NCBI GenBank assembly: GCA_037043455.1
Contig: JAWPHD010001235.1
Span: 124,001 to 188,000, forward strand
Length of the DNA stretch: 64,000 nucleotides
Direction: 5' to 3'
DNA from: Cyrtodaria siliqua
Taxonomy: Eukaryota > Mollusca > Bivalvia > Adapedonta > Hiatellidae
Made by a program: the position numbers and the translations under genes. Below are positions 45,439-56,311 of the stretch, in pieces (position 1 is the first letter of the stretch; the number at the start of each line of letters is the position of its first letter). The notes under the pieces are model-generated. The model saw nothing but the letters and a program-made list of their open reading frames with translations, searched no databases and was not told where the DNA came from.

Positions 45439-46724
45439 ATGTAATAGAAAATAATATTGTTTTTGTTATATGATGCAATGGGTAAACAAAGGAAATTAAA
45501 GGAAAATAGAACATTATTGTTTGATTCTAATCACATATGTATTATTAATTAATTATGAATAAAGCAAAGTAAAAAAGCGAAATATTCAATATCGACAAAA
45601 TGTATGTACTGGCAAATATTCATTGGTAATAACAATTTCGGGGCAAGTTAAACAAAATCATGGCAAGTGTCTTTCAGTCTGGACAAGTTGACTTTTAAAA
45701 TCTACTTGCCCTGGGCTATTCCCAATTTTAATTTTCTTGGAGCACTGTTGTGGCGACTACTCCTTTGAAACTACTTGACATATTTTTCATGAAACTTCAC
45801 AGGGATGTTGCTCTTGATGTCTAGTAATGCAGAAATTCAAGATGGCCGCCACGGCTTAAAATACATTTTTAAAAAATCCAATTTCTTGCCGGCCACTTTC
45901 CAAACACCATAAGTGTTATTGATTTGGAACTGTGATCCGGTTGCTATGTGAGTTGGGGAATACTCGCTATCGCAGCTTGAGGACCGGGTGGATCACCTAC
46001 TGACACTGAGGGAGAACGAAAAATTGGTTCAGTTACTGATGTTTATTCGAATACGTCCAATCGCAAAGTGATTGGGAAGGACTGCGATCAACCAATTCTT
46101 AATTCACCCCTCAGAGCGGTTGTCGTGGAGATCGTAGATCTCTGAACAATCGGAATTGACCGTGTAACCTCTGACCCATGCATTTTTAAAATGAACTTGG
46201 CAATCGCCAATCAAATTGGAGGATATCAATATGGCTTCCAGCCATAAAGTGCTAAATCTGCCATCGCAAACCGGTACTACTGAAATGCAGAATTACCATT
46301 TCAGTAGACTTGAGTGTCATTTGACCGAGAGTGAAGATGTCTCCTGCGCCCCGTCACAGCACACATCATCTGATGGCCACACTGTAGTTGGAAGTTTGAA
46401 GTCAGAAGTTCGGAGCCGAGAGCTACACCGCCACAGCGGATCGAGCCGAGGACTGAAGACCGAAGACGGAAGAGGGCCATCGGGCGGTGTGTGCGGCGCA
46501 GGGGTCATACTGTGATGGGTGTGGCCCTAAAGGGGATCGTCCAGTAGCGTAGGCAGCACCACCTAGACGTCGTTCCAGACCCCCCAACCCCCCCCCCCCT
46601 CCACCCCCACTTCACCGCCACAGCGACAACCACAGAGCGAAAGCGACCTCTACCTACATACAATCAACGGAGACGACAACACAGCAACACAGCAGCACCA
46701 GATCAACCTACATACACATCTAGA
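45439..46724. other. Non-coding interval
   Basis: Contains a widespread-type phrase (atgaaacttcacagggatgttgctcttgatg) that recurs at 47372-47412. The 46216-46515 reading frame has no recognisable domain and is not called as a gene. Confidence 0.5.
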
Positions 46725-46803
46725 AAAGACCAGACTCTATTGTGCCCATCACGTCAGGGTGACCTCGACGTATAAGTTGGCGGACGATCTATAAACCTTC
46801 GAA

Positions 46804-46836
<33 letters not shown>
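46725..46836 (+). mobile_element. SINE-like retroposon, copy 2, with (AC)n tail
   Basis: aagaccagactctattgtgc ... ctataaaccttcgaacc then (AC)n at 46804-46836, the same family as 34568-34659. No clear target duplication remains. Confidence 0.75.
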
Positions 46837-46837
<1 letters not shown>

Positions 46838-46839
46838 CG

Positions 46840-47770
46840 CTAAATTTGCCGCATGTACAAAGGGTTGGCAGTTTTATTAATGACAGATGGTTATACAATT
46901 ATATTTGGTCAATCAGACAGTTTAAATAGTATTTGTGTCACTTGGTTCATAAGTAAACAGATATATTTACTGAAGTGTTTGCCGCCAATATAATTGCGGA
47001 ACTCTATATACATGCTAAATTCCATTGCCTTTGACGTGTATTTTAATAAAGAATGGTATTAATACATTATATATATGCTAAAGAACGTTGAATTCCAAGT
47101 TAACATCAAATATACTGTCACACGATAGAAATTGAATAAAAAGAAATAAAATACTTAATTGCGGAATTGCAATTTAAGAAGAGCATACACACTAAACTAG
47201 TAGGGTTATAATCCCAAATATTGAACAAAATGAAATGAAATACAAAAATGCAGAACTGCAGATAACTATATCGAGAAGATAAAAAGTTAACATATATACT
47301 GTCTAAAATAGCAGGGTTACAGAACCTTAAACCAAACAGACTGGCATGCCATGTGGTTGGTCCAAACAAGACACTTCACAGGACTGTTGCTCTTGATGTT
47401 GCTCTTGATGTCTAGTTGGTCCTAAGTAAAACTCAGTTCGCGCCGGAAATTCAGCTAAATATACATTTTTAAAAAGATAAGTTCTTGGCGACTACTACTA
47501 AAAAAAATATTTTAACCAACTATCTCAAACAATAACTTGCCACTTCCTACAACCCTTAATCATGAACTGCAGGTGAGGATTCAACGGCCTCTTGCTGAAT
47601 GGATAAGTACGCCTCGGCTTGAGAGATGTATAACATATAACAAGAATCACTTCGCTAATAACAATCATAACAATTCATACAATCTTTAATCTTAACTATA
47701 GGAACAGCTCAAAACCATTTGCTTACTAATGTTATCGGCATTCAGTACGCAGTACTTTGATTATATATAC
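46840..47770. other. Non-coding interval with weak ~110-170-bp duplications
   Basis: Phrases such as gttaacat(c/a)aatatactgtc and ctagtagggttata / atagcagggttaca are repeated at about 47100-47330. No gene. Confidence 0.45.
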
Positions 47771-47771
47771 T

Positions 47772-48091
47772 TTTATGTAACATATATGTATGACTAATAC
47801 TAGTCACTTCGAAACAGGAGTGTAGGACAAAATCCCCACCTCCCCTTTATTAAAATCTTCTATTTTAACATTAATGTATATAACACACATTTATTTTGAT
47901 GTTGTATGTCTAAATTATATATTATTAGCGAAATAAATTTAAGTTAGATAAAAAATTAATATTTTATGAAATTTTATGAAATTTTATGAGCGGGATTTAT
48001 CCAGTAATGCCAATATGAGGAAGGGGATTTTGTACGGGGTGGTGTTGGGGGATTTTGTCCATAAAATAGTTGTGTATATTCCTTTTCCAAA
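47772..48091 (+). repeat. ~320-bp dispersed repeat with inverted GGACAAAATCCCC motif, copy 2
   Basis: Direct-orientation match to 39519-39834. Here the right end is intact through attccttttccaaat. Confidence 0.7.
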
Positions 48092-48224
48092 TTTGGCCAT
48101 AATGTTGTTATCTGCAGCGACTTCATTTTTCATATGTTCTTGACTAAGGTTTTCCAGAAAATAACAATAGAAAATCGAACACTTTTGATAGCCAGCTATG
48201 TCCTATTCCTTCAGTCCCCACCTA

Positions 48225-48345
48225 ATTCTACCCCGCACCCCCACTCCACTTCCCCCATCCCACATTACCCCCCCCCCCCCCACCCCCACCCCTCCACCAA
48301 ACACACACACACACCACACACCACCACCACCACACACACACTTAC
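48225..48345 (+). repeat. Poly-C and (AC)n low-complexity tract
   Basis: cccac, poly-C (about 48268-48280) and cacacacac/accacc runs. Proline/threonine-rich frames on both strands are by-products. Confidence 0.85.
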
Positions 48346-48349
48346 GTTT

Positions 48350-49020
48350 TTCAGGGACTACCCGTGGATTATATTTTCTTCTTTTTATTTTAGAGTGGCT
48401 TAGGTGCGTTCTGACGTGTATTTCAGAGTTACAGAAAGGAAAAGATAAGTACACAAATGTACCCACACACCCTACACAATTTGTATTGCTTTTTTTTTTA
48501 CTTTTTACCATTTCTGAATATTAGGTGTAGACAGAGCTACGTCAGTGATAACTGCATATATTCAAATCATTATTTACAATGCATAGTTTAATTTGAAAGA
48601 AATTTGTTTTGGATAGTACTAAATGTTGATTTTATTGCACCAATTATAGATTTAAACTAGAATAACGAAGAAAAATGGAAAACTCAAGATGTTATTATCT
48701 TTTTATTTAGTATATGCAGTAGGTTTAAGAAAAAACTATACTGTATTAGTCAATCGAGGTTTAGTCAATCGAGGTGTTGATTTTAATACTTGAATAGTCC
48801 AGGTCTTAACTTTTAACGGGACTATAAACCTCAGAAAACACACACGTTCTTGATAACTACTCATGTGGCCCTATAAAGTGGGTACATCATGCTTATCATG
48901 CGGGTCTGGGGGTCAGACTTAAGATTGACACATAATTGTATGTTATATTCTAAAAGGCCTCCACATAATGATACGCCTAGAAAGTATCCGAAATTCATTT
49001 TGTACAATAAAATGCGTTAT
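48350..49020. other. Non-coding interval with a 3'-end SINE fragment
   Basis: 48818-48845 reads gggactataaacctcagaaa followed by acacacac, the 3' end of the SINE-like family at 34568. The rest shows no gene. Confidence 0.5.
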
Positions 49021-49044
49021 CCTAGGCTTTTTCGTGACAGAAGG

Positions 49045-49376
49045 GGTTAACGACGTTGCGTTGTAAACCTTCTCGCCTCTCAGCGTGGCTGATTCGAATC
49101 CCACTGGGAGCTCGATTTGTAGAGGAGGTGTCGATTCTTGTGGATGGCGCGAGGTGTACAGTACTGGTTCTGCCCAGGAAAAGTAAGTGGTCTGCCTTCA
49201 CCACAAAAAAAACGATCGTCATATATAACCTTACATGTGATGAAAATGATGTAAAACACCATACAAACAAACAAACAAACACCATACAAACAAGCAAACA
49301 AACACCATACAAACAACAAAAAAACATACATACAAACATCATACAACCAATCAAACAAACACCATACAAACAAACA
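49045..49376 (+). mobile_element. tRNA-derived SINE, copy 3, with expanded ACAA tail
   Basis: Starts at gggttaacgacgttgcgttg, B box GATTCGAATCCC (49089-49101), body ggagctcgatttgtag ... gtacagtactggttctgccc. The tail is an expanded (acaa)n/(accatacaaaca)n array of about 115 bp. The A-box portion is missing or replaced. Confidence 0.8.
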
Positions 49377-49736
49377 TAAACAGACAAAAGCTATGCACCG
49401 GGATTAATTTAAATATTTTACGTCTGATTACATTCAAAATATATGAAAAAAATCAAATTTTAAACAACACAGCGCTAACACCATATTTCGATTGATATGG
49501 CATTAGAACATTTTTAAATGTTACGTTTCTTCTTGTAAAAGCCCGTTGTACACCTTCCTCCCGTCCCCTCCACCACCCACCCCGCCTTTAATAGCTTGTT
49601 CATTTATCTGTTAAACTCGTTTATCATGCAGATATGCACTGTTTTGCCTAATAAAGTGAAGACCGAATATATTTTGCTATTTTTTTATTAGGCACTGACC
49701 AATAAAGCAAATCAATGCGGAATCCCTCGGCGTTTA

Positions 49737-50035
49737 TTGTACGTGACGTTATCTGACGTAATGAACGTAACGTTATCAAGAACAAAAAGCAACAACATGT
49801 AACATTCTGAGAAATGGATAAATAGAGGATCTTACATGAATACTCATTCATTATTGAGTTTATTAAACGATTTGGCAAAATGATATAATTGGAGGCTCTT
49901 GCCGAGCAATATATCATATTTGCTAACGAGTTTAATAAATTCAGTAATGAATGAGAACGAAACATTACGTCAGAAAACGTACATTAACGTGACGTCCATG
50001 ACATCATTAACGTTATGTTCACGTGTTATGTTATA
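49737..50035. mobile_element. Foldback element, ~300 bp
   Basis: Outer inverted phrases tacgtgacgttatctgacgt / acgttaatg...acgtcacgttaatgtac; inner arms ctcattcattattgagttta and taaattcagtaatgaatgag. The centre is ggaggctcttgccgagc. No coding content; the minus frame 49648-49965 is a by-product. Confidence 0.75.
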
Positions 50036-51185
50036 CCACTAGTGGAATATAGAAAATATTAAATGGTGTTATTAGACTTCCACACCACATGTTATGATGT
50101 GGTTATGTACATGTACAGAGCCTCGTGACCCTTCGTTTTCTAAGCCTCGCAAGGACCTACTATTCTCTCTATATTCTCTATATAATGCCGATTCACTACA
50201 AATACAATTCAATGTGTGGTAGATCTTGTATAAATATCATTTGAGCCGAAAAGATATTAATGTCCAAATACATTATAGCTAAACCAACAAAAATTAAAAT
50301 AAAGTTACCCCTAATTTAATAGACAAACACGATTTGTAGAAAAAGTAACGCATTCTTTAATAATTTTAAAAACTGGCCGTAAGATATGGGTGATAATATT
50401 TACATTCTCATCGGTTGTTGTATTAACTAGGCTTTGTAATGGATGTATAGATTTTTATTTCACGTATATTAAGTATATAGATGAAAAAGAAATGTACCTA
50501 TGTGATCTTTGCTTATTGATTTGTGTAATTTTACGGGCCTTTTATCAAAGGTCCGATCGATGCAATGTCAACACGAGTCGTTAAGGCATTTTATTGATTT
50601 TGAAATTTGTTTCAAATTTTGTATTGACTTTATTAATGAAAATCATTATTGTTAAAATTATAATAACGTCATTTGGCGTAAAGTGTACCTTTTTTACAAT
50701 TGGTAACAGCGCAATTACATGATTTCTGAAGTAAGTTTCTCTAACATATATTTTCATTTTTTTATCAACTCGTTGTATTAGTTTATTTGCATGTGCTACC
50801 GTTGTCTCTAGATCGATATTCATACAAACATGCATGACAATCAAATTTTAATATCAGGAACATTGTGGTTATAAAGACATATATGGTTATCGCATTCTAA
50901 TATCAGGAACATATATTATTGCTGACGTGCATACATATAAAGGAGTGGAATTGGAAATCATTTGATTTAAAAAGTATGGAGTATTTATTAATTATATGGA
51001 CCGAACTTTGTTAATATTAATAAACCATAACATTACTTTCAGAGGAAATAAAACAAGGTATTTTCTTTCTTTATAAAATTCGTCGTATATGTTTTAGTAG
51101 AAATATGAACACATGTTTGTTTTCAGTACACATATAAAAAGCAAAGGTTGGTTTTTAGTACACATATAAAAAACAAATGTTCTTC
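50036..51185. other. Non-coding interval
   Basis: AT-rich, no gene supported. A short direct repeat (ttagtacacatataaaaa) lies at about 51125-51175. Confidence 0.5.
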
Positions 51186-51189
51186 AGTG

Positions 51190-51680
51190 TTAAAACCTCT
51201 TGAATCACTGCCCAATATGGCAAGCAGAGATATTATATACGAATAACTGCCCATTATGGCAAGCAGAGATTTTCTATACAATTATTGTCTACGAATCATT
51301 GCGCATTGTGGCAAGTAGAGATTTTCTATACAATTATTAAATACGAATCACTGCCCATGGTGGCAAGTAGAGGTTTTCTGTACAACTATTATATACGAAT
51401 CACTGCCCATTGTGGCAAGTAGAGATTTTCTCTACAATTATCATATACGAATCACTGCCCATTGTGGCAAGTAGAGATTTTCTCTACAATTATCATATAC
51501 GAATCACTGCCCATTGTGGCAAGTAGAGATTTTCTATACAATTATTATATACGAATCACTGCCCATTGTGGCAAGCAGAGGTTTTCTATACAATTATTAT
51601 ATACGAATCACTGCCCATTATGGCAAGTACAATTATTATATACGAATCACTGCCCATTGGGGCAAGTAAATATTTTCTAT
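51190..51680 (+). repeat. 52-bp minisatellite, ten units
   Basis: actgcccattgtggcaagta recurs at about 51207, 51246, 51298, 51350, 51402, 51454, 51506, 51558, 51610 and 51649. Eight intervals are 52 bp (one or two may be off by a base); the first and last are 39 bp through the same kind of deletion. Spacers are not unique, so this is not a CRISPR array. Confidence 0.9.
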
Positions 51681-52104
51681 AAAAGACTAATCGCTATAGT
51701 GTATGTTTCAAAATATGCTAATGGCAAATGCTTATAGAATAGAACAATATATTATCTATATACATATATAGGTCAGTGTTTATAGTTATATCTCTTACCT
51801 CACCTTATACATATCAGAAGTCAATCACTTAATTCGAAAGTATACATTTACGATATCACATTGATATAGGTCGAACGTTTTTATTAACAAATTATCATAA
51901 TCAATCGTTTACGGAAATCGATTAAGTGTATCTATGTTTAAATCGTAAGTAACATGTGTTAGCCATGATGAACCATTTCCGAATCTGGTCACACCGATTC
52001 AAGCATCGTCGATTTCCGTAATCGGTAAACACTGCCTGTTACGGAAATCAAGGAGGCAGATCCGATTGTGGCTCGGCATATTTCGCTAATCCATTGACTA
52101 CGGA

Positions 52105-52385
52105 ATCCAGCGAGGTTTGCACGAAGTTTGATTTACAAATCTCGCGTTTTTTTCATTGTAAAATACGGCGAGAATGCGAGATTTATTTCGCATTCTAATG
52201 CGAGATTTATTTCGCATTCTCGCGATCTCGTCCAAATGAAAACGTGATAAAATCGCGAGGTTTGCACAAAGTTTGGATTGCAAACCTCCTGTTTTTTTCA
52301 ATGTAGAATAGGACGAGAATGCGAAATTTATTTCGCAATCTCGCAATCTCGCAATCTCGCGAAATTGAAAACGCGAGATCGCGAT
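52105..52385. repeat. Duplicated ~150-bp segment with CG-rich inner palindromes
   Basis: cgaggtttgcac(g/a)aagtttg occurs at 52110 and 52256, followed in each by tttttttcattgta-aata and gagaatgcga(g/a)atttatttcgca. gcgagatttatttcgcattc repeats inside each half. Confidence 0.75.
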
Positions 52386-52436
52386 GGCCCTAACAGGATT
52401 CCGTAATTGACTGCTACAGTGTCGTCAATTCAAACT

Positions 52437-52730
52437 AAATAGTCTTGATCATCTTCGACGCTTGATCGTAAGTACAAACGTTTTGACCGTTTGTCCAGAT
52501 ACAAATTTGAACCTGGAAGCACGTGACCGTTATTATTACTTTTTTTTTAAAGTATTTCTGACCCTCCGCATTTAGTTCGTCGATATAATAATGAAGTTTC
52601 CCTCTTTGTTTATCTTAGTGTATTGTCTTTCTGCCTTTCTGTATATCTTGGATAGCCGATGTTCCTGTCTCAGTCAATCAGAAACGATACCAGTGTATCG
52701 GCAAAAAAAAAACTTTGTTCTAGTCTAGTA
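52437..52730. mobile_element. TIR element of the CTAGATCATC family, partial copy
   Basis: Left end gtcttgatcatcttcgacgc; the body matches the next element (tattgtcttt ctgcc, atcttggatagc, tgttcctgtctcagtcaatc, ggcaaaaa-aaactttgttc). It lacks the right terminal repeat, breaking off at ctagtctag. Confidence 0.75.
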
Positions 52731-52735
52731 GTTCT

Positions 52736-53152
52736 AGTCTTGGTCATCTTCGACGCTTGATTGTAAATACGTCTTGACCGTTTGTGTAGAAACCAATTTG
52801 AAACTGGAACCACGTGATCGTGATTATTATTGTTTTATTAAAGAATTTCTGACAATGCATTTACTTTGTCGATATAATGATGAAGTTTTCGTCTTTATTT
52901 ATATCGAAGGTTCTGTACAAAACTAGTGTATCTCCTTTGTTATTCATATGTAGTTACAATAGTTTTGCGCTGACCCCTCGATATATAAATGTATTGTCTT
53001 TCTGCCTTCCTATATCTCTTGGATAGCAGGTGTTCCTGTCTCAGCCAATCAGAAACCTTACCGGTGTATCGGCAAAAATCAAACTTTGTTCAGGAGGACT
53101 GTTCTAGACGTTTGTCTTGAAAACAAGCAAGCGTCGCAGATGATCTAGACTA
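52736..53152. mobile_element. TIR element of the CTAGATCATC family, complete copy
   Basis: Left end gtcttggtcatcttcgacgc and right end gcgtcgcagatgatctagac are inverted repeats of about 20 bp. The ~417-bp interior has no gene. Its right-terminal ~70 bp (from ttgttcaggaggact) is repeated twice more downstream. Confidence 0.85.
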
Positions 53153-53178
53153 ACGTCGTTCAGGAGGACTGTTCTAGA

Positions 53179-53607
53179 CCGTGTCAGACCAGTGAAAATC
53201 AGCCCAGTGAACACAATGCAAAATGGGCTATATTTGGAGATCAGTCACAAGTTCCACAATATCCGTTCGCTTAAATACAATTTAATTATGTGAATTAAAC
53301 ACGTTTTGCAAACGGTCCCATTTCGCGTCATTCATTCACACTATGCGTATTTTGAAATAAACATCTGTCAAAACCACATCTCTACCTACCCTCTATGCTT
53401 ATACTCTCCAAAGAAATAGTCCTGACAAACGCAGTAAAATGCTTACTATTCGTGACAACAGACATAATACTTTAACATCAGGTTAGGTTTAACAATGAAA
53501 TAAAAACTAATTTTGGGAAAAACACATGCAAACTAGAAACTTTGGATTATTTCATGGAACTATTTTAGTACCTTACGACCCGGAAATACTTCCTGACTGG
53601 TCTCACA
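53179..53607. mobile_element. Non-autonomous TIR element, copy 2
   Basis: Second copy of 1281-1752 (gtgtcagaccagtgaaaatc ... cttcctgactggtctcaca). It is bracketed by tctaga at 53173-53178 and 53608-53613, and the interrupted repeat unit reads through when one tctaga is removed. This supports a ~6-bp target duplication. About 40 bp shorter than copy 1. Confidence 0.85.
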
Positions 53608-53694
53608 TCTAGAGGTTTGCCTTGAAAACAAGCAAGCGTCGCATATGATCTAGACTAACTTTGTTCAGAAGGACTGTTTTGGACGTTTGTCTTG

Positions 53695-54612
53695 GTATGA
53701 GACCACTAATTATTTTCCCCATAGTCACCAATGCTAAAGTGTCACATATTAATGATTTGCTGCAAATTCAACTCAAGTATGGATAATGCAGTAGTGTAAT
53801 TTTCATATAGAAAACTAATTTTCCACTTGAAAAATCACCAGAAAAGGTGGGGTCACAAGACATGTAAGAAAGTTCTTGTTTGTTTACTAAGCAGGTCAAG
53901 GGTACAGCTGTTTTCAGCGATGGTTTCTCATAGAATCGAAATTTCGAAAATGTTCATCAGTGATCAATTAAAACCTATTAATACGCTTAGTATATATACA
54001 ACCACAAAATCGAACAGAATTGGGCAGTTTTCCCCTGCTTAAAATACCCATTTCCATAAAAAAAAGGAGGGATTAATTTTTATTAAAGGAACTATACATT
54101 CGACTACACCTCGGAGGTTTACATGTAATTAGTGATGGTAAACCTATAACAGAAGAAAACATGTTCAGGATGTTTCTTAAATGAGGATTTTGTGTCATTT
54201 TCATAACATGCTTAAAAATACCTACTGCATGCAAATCGAATGATTATTTTCCGAGATATGGTCATGTGAATACCAAGGACAATAATCTGTAATCGACAAA
54301 AGTCAGAAATTTCTTTTTTTAACTTTTGCACTGTCTGAATTGTCATACCAAATGGCATTTCTTGTCAACACCCCATATTAAATAGATCAGATGTTTAGAA
54401 CAGTCAATGGACATTAATAAAATGTGCATTTTAGGTACAATTAGGATGATGAATATGCCAATTATATCGACGTTCATGCCAAAATTGATTTTTGTAAGCA
54501 TATTCTTCAAAATTGGTGGTACCATACCTGATTACAGTAGCGAATACGAGCTCATTAATGCTCAATAATGCCAAAAATACAGACTACTTTTCGGAGGAGT
54601 GGTGGTAAACCC
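53695..54612. mobile_element. 918-bp insertion with CTTG duplication, unclassified
   Basis: It is bounded by cttg at 53691-53694 and 54613-54616 within repeat unit 3. Ends gtatgagaccactaatta and cggaggagtggtggtaaacc are weakly inverted (ggt-t--accact). No transposase frame of useful length. A possible non-autonomous DNA element. Confidence 0.65.
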
Positions 54613-54929
54613 CTTGAAAACAAGCAAGCGTCGCAGATGATCTAGACTACAAACTAAAAGGCATTCATTGGTCAAACATTATCGGGTGAGACAAGTCATG
54701 AAATTTGTTGGGTCTATTAATAGATTGTGTATGGAAATTGTGTATGCGTATCAAGCTGTGATTTTGCAACAGACATAGCAAATACTAAGTTATTTATTTT
54801 TAATTGTTTATAAAAAGAAAATAGATTGTAACTGTAATAACCCTACTGGAATGACATAATGGATACAAGGATTTTTACTTTTAAAATGAGGGATTGCGAG
54901 GCGTCGGCGGGAATAACATACCTAGGATT

Positions 54930-55378
54930 TGACAGAAATTAACTCCTGATTGAACGGAATGAGCGGTTCCAGCCAAAATATCCGCCCACGACCCCTAACA
55001 CCACCCTCTGGATTTAGACCTCGCACATAGAAAGTCAACAAAATACCCCTTACATTTTTTTCTCAAGTTTCTTCTCAAAAATATCCTTACAGAAACAAAC
55101 AAACACTACCCTGGAAAGCGTTTCTTGAAACCCCGAACCCCTAGAAAATCTACAAAATACCCCCATGGATTATTTATAAAAAAAATAATTCATAAATACC
55201 TCCCTGGACGTTTGTCCTTTCTCCCACCCAACACACCTTGAAAAAATATTTCTTCACAACATCCCCAATCCCCTGGACAATTTCGAAAATACCCCATTCT
55301 TCCTGAAAAAAACTCGAAAACCGTGCGCACCCACACCTCACCCATGCTCCCCCCCCCCCCCCCCCCACCCCCACTAAA
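54930..55378 (+). repeat. CCCCTGGAAA minisatellite, locus 2
   Basis: Core ccctggaaa / cccctagaaaatctacaaaatacccc repeated with decay; ends in a poly-C run (about 55350-55367). A leading flank (ggaatgagcggttccagcc) resembles the one at locus 3. It lies directly beside the 3' end of the minus-strand gene relic at 55394. Confidence 0.7.
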
Positions 55379-55393
55379 TTATGATACCATATT

Positions 55394-56184
55394 CTACATT
55401 TGGATACCACACATTCTGGCATAATCTCTAGTCGGTGCCATGGTCTCCCTGTCGCGCTTGTGCTTTTTTCTGGATACCACACTTTCTGGCATTATCTCTC
55501 GTCGGTGCCATGTATTGTCTCCCTGTCGCGCTTGTGCTTTTTTCTCCACGTACCGAGGATCGTTCCAAGCACCGCAGTTGTACAGCATAGCCCAAAAGCG
55601 TCGATATAAGGGTTTTCGGGCGCACGTGTTCATGTCGCTGGGTTGTCGACTTGTGCCTGGCCACCGCTGTTGTCTTTTCAATTCACTTGCAATACATGGT
55701 GCACGAAAGCAATATACACACTCACTTTCTCCATCCACATGTTGTGGAATTGGGTGACAGTCATCCTGAAGTAATAACATTCCCGATAATTAAGAATGTG
55801 CACGACTAATTATATATTATGTTATTAAATGTGTTACCATTATTATAGTAAAATCATTTGGTGTGTTAGGTGATAATAAAGTACATGTATTTTTTGCACG
55901 AGAAATTACACAATTCACATACTTGTCGTTTAAGTAAAAATAAAAATCTAGTGATCAATATTAGCAAGTTTTATATTACATTTTTTGTTTTATTATTATT
56001 ATAAAACATTGAAATCATCATTTTACAAAGAAAGAATCTTACCGTTGTCGTCTGTTTTATTTAAATTTTCCTGAGTCATTTCTTCCTCTGATAAATTAAT
56101 ATTCCAGTCGTTTACATTAATAAAAGTCATGATAGCTTCCTTTTGCTCATTAGTAACTTCCAATGTTAATTTAGAGGTATTCAT
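55394..56184 (-). pseudogene. Minus-strand gene of a putative two-gene DNA transposon
   Basis: Exon 1 (56184-56043) starts MNTSKLTLEVTNEQKEAIMT and runs FINVNDWNINLSEEEM to a strong donor, ACG|GTAAG. A 277-bp intron ends ttattacttcag. Exon 2 (55765 down) reads DDCHPIPQHVDGESECVYCF, then RAPC, giving C-x2-C and C-H zinc-like ligands. It continues YRRFWAMLYNCGAWNDPRYV and RREIMPESVVS. As written, exon 1 ends in phase 1 and exon 2's open frame starts in phase 0, so a base has been lost or the junction differs. The 3' part holds a 70/74-bp tandem duplication (55401-55470, 55471-55544) that repeats the REIMPECVVS coding block. Residue patterns match, from memory, a family of uncharacterised cnidarian, fish and mollusc proteins (N-terminal VTxEQxExI; C-x2-C; LGxWxxPRY; REIMPxCV). 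Role unknown; possibly DNA binding. Confidence 0.55.
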
Positions 56185-56311
56185 TTTATAAAATTTGACA
56201 TTTAGTTTGCTGGGCGTAAAAATGAAACATAAAATGAACAACTAAATACAAATCCGTGAAAAGTATGCAAAAAAAACTGCTTACATGTACTACCTTACAG
56301 TATTTTATGTA

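Larger units (their letters stand above)
53157..54649. repeat. Two extra copies of the element's right end, each split by an insertion
   Basis: Unit 2: tcgttcaggaggactgttct (53157) + MITE 53179-53607 + ggtttgccttgaaaacaagc ... gatctagac. Unit 3: tttgttcagaaggactgttt (53660) + insertion 53695-54612 + aaaacaagcaagcgtcgcag ... ctagactac (to 54649). Removing the inserts gives tandem ~72-bp units. Confidence 0.85.

Noticed and set aside
46216..46515. 99-residue frame MEDINMASSHKVLN...
   Set aside because: No domain, no splice context, and an equally long frame on the opposite strand; GC-richer composition alone explains it.
48198..48524. Pro/His/Thr-rich frames on both strands
   Set aside because: Generated by poly-C and AC simple sequence; no homology cue.
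49022..49387. Minus-strand 121-residue Cys/Val-rich frame
   Set aside because: Antisense of the SINE and its ACAA tail; the repeats dictate the residues.
51190..51680. CRISPR-like regular array
   Set aside because: Spacers are the same sequence in every unit, and the context is eukaryotic; it is a minisatellite.
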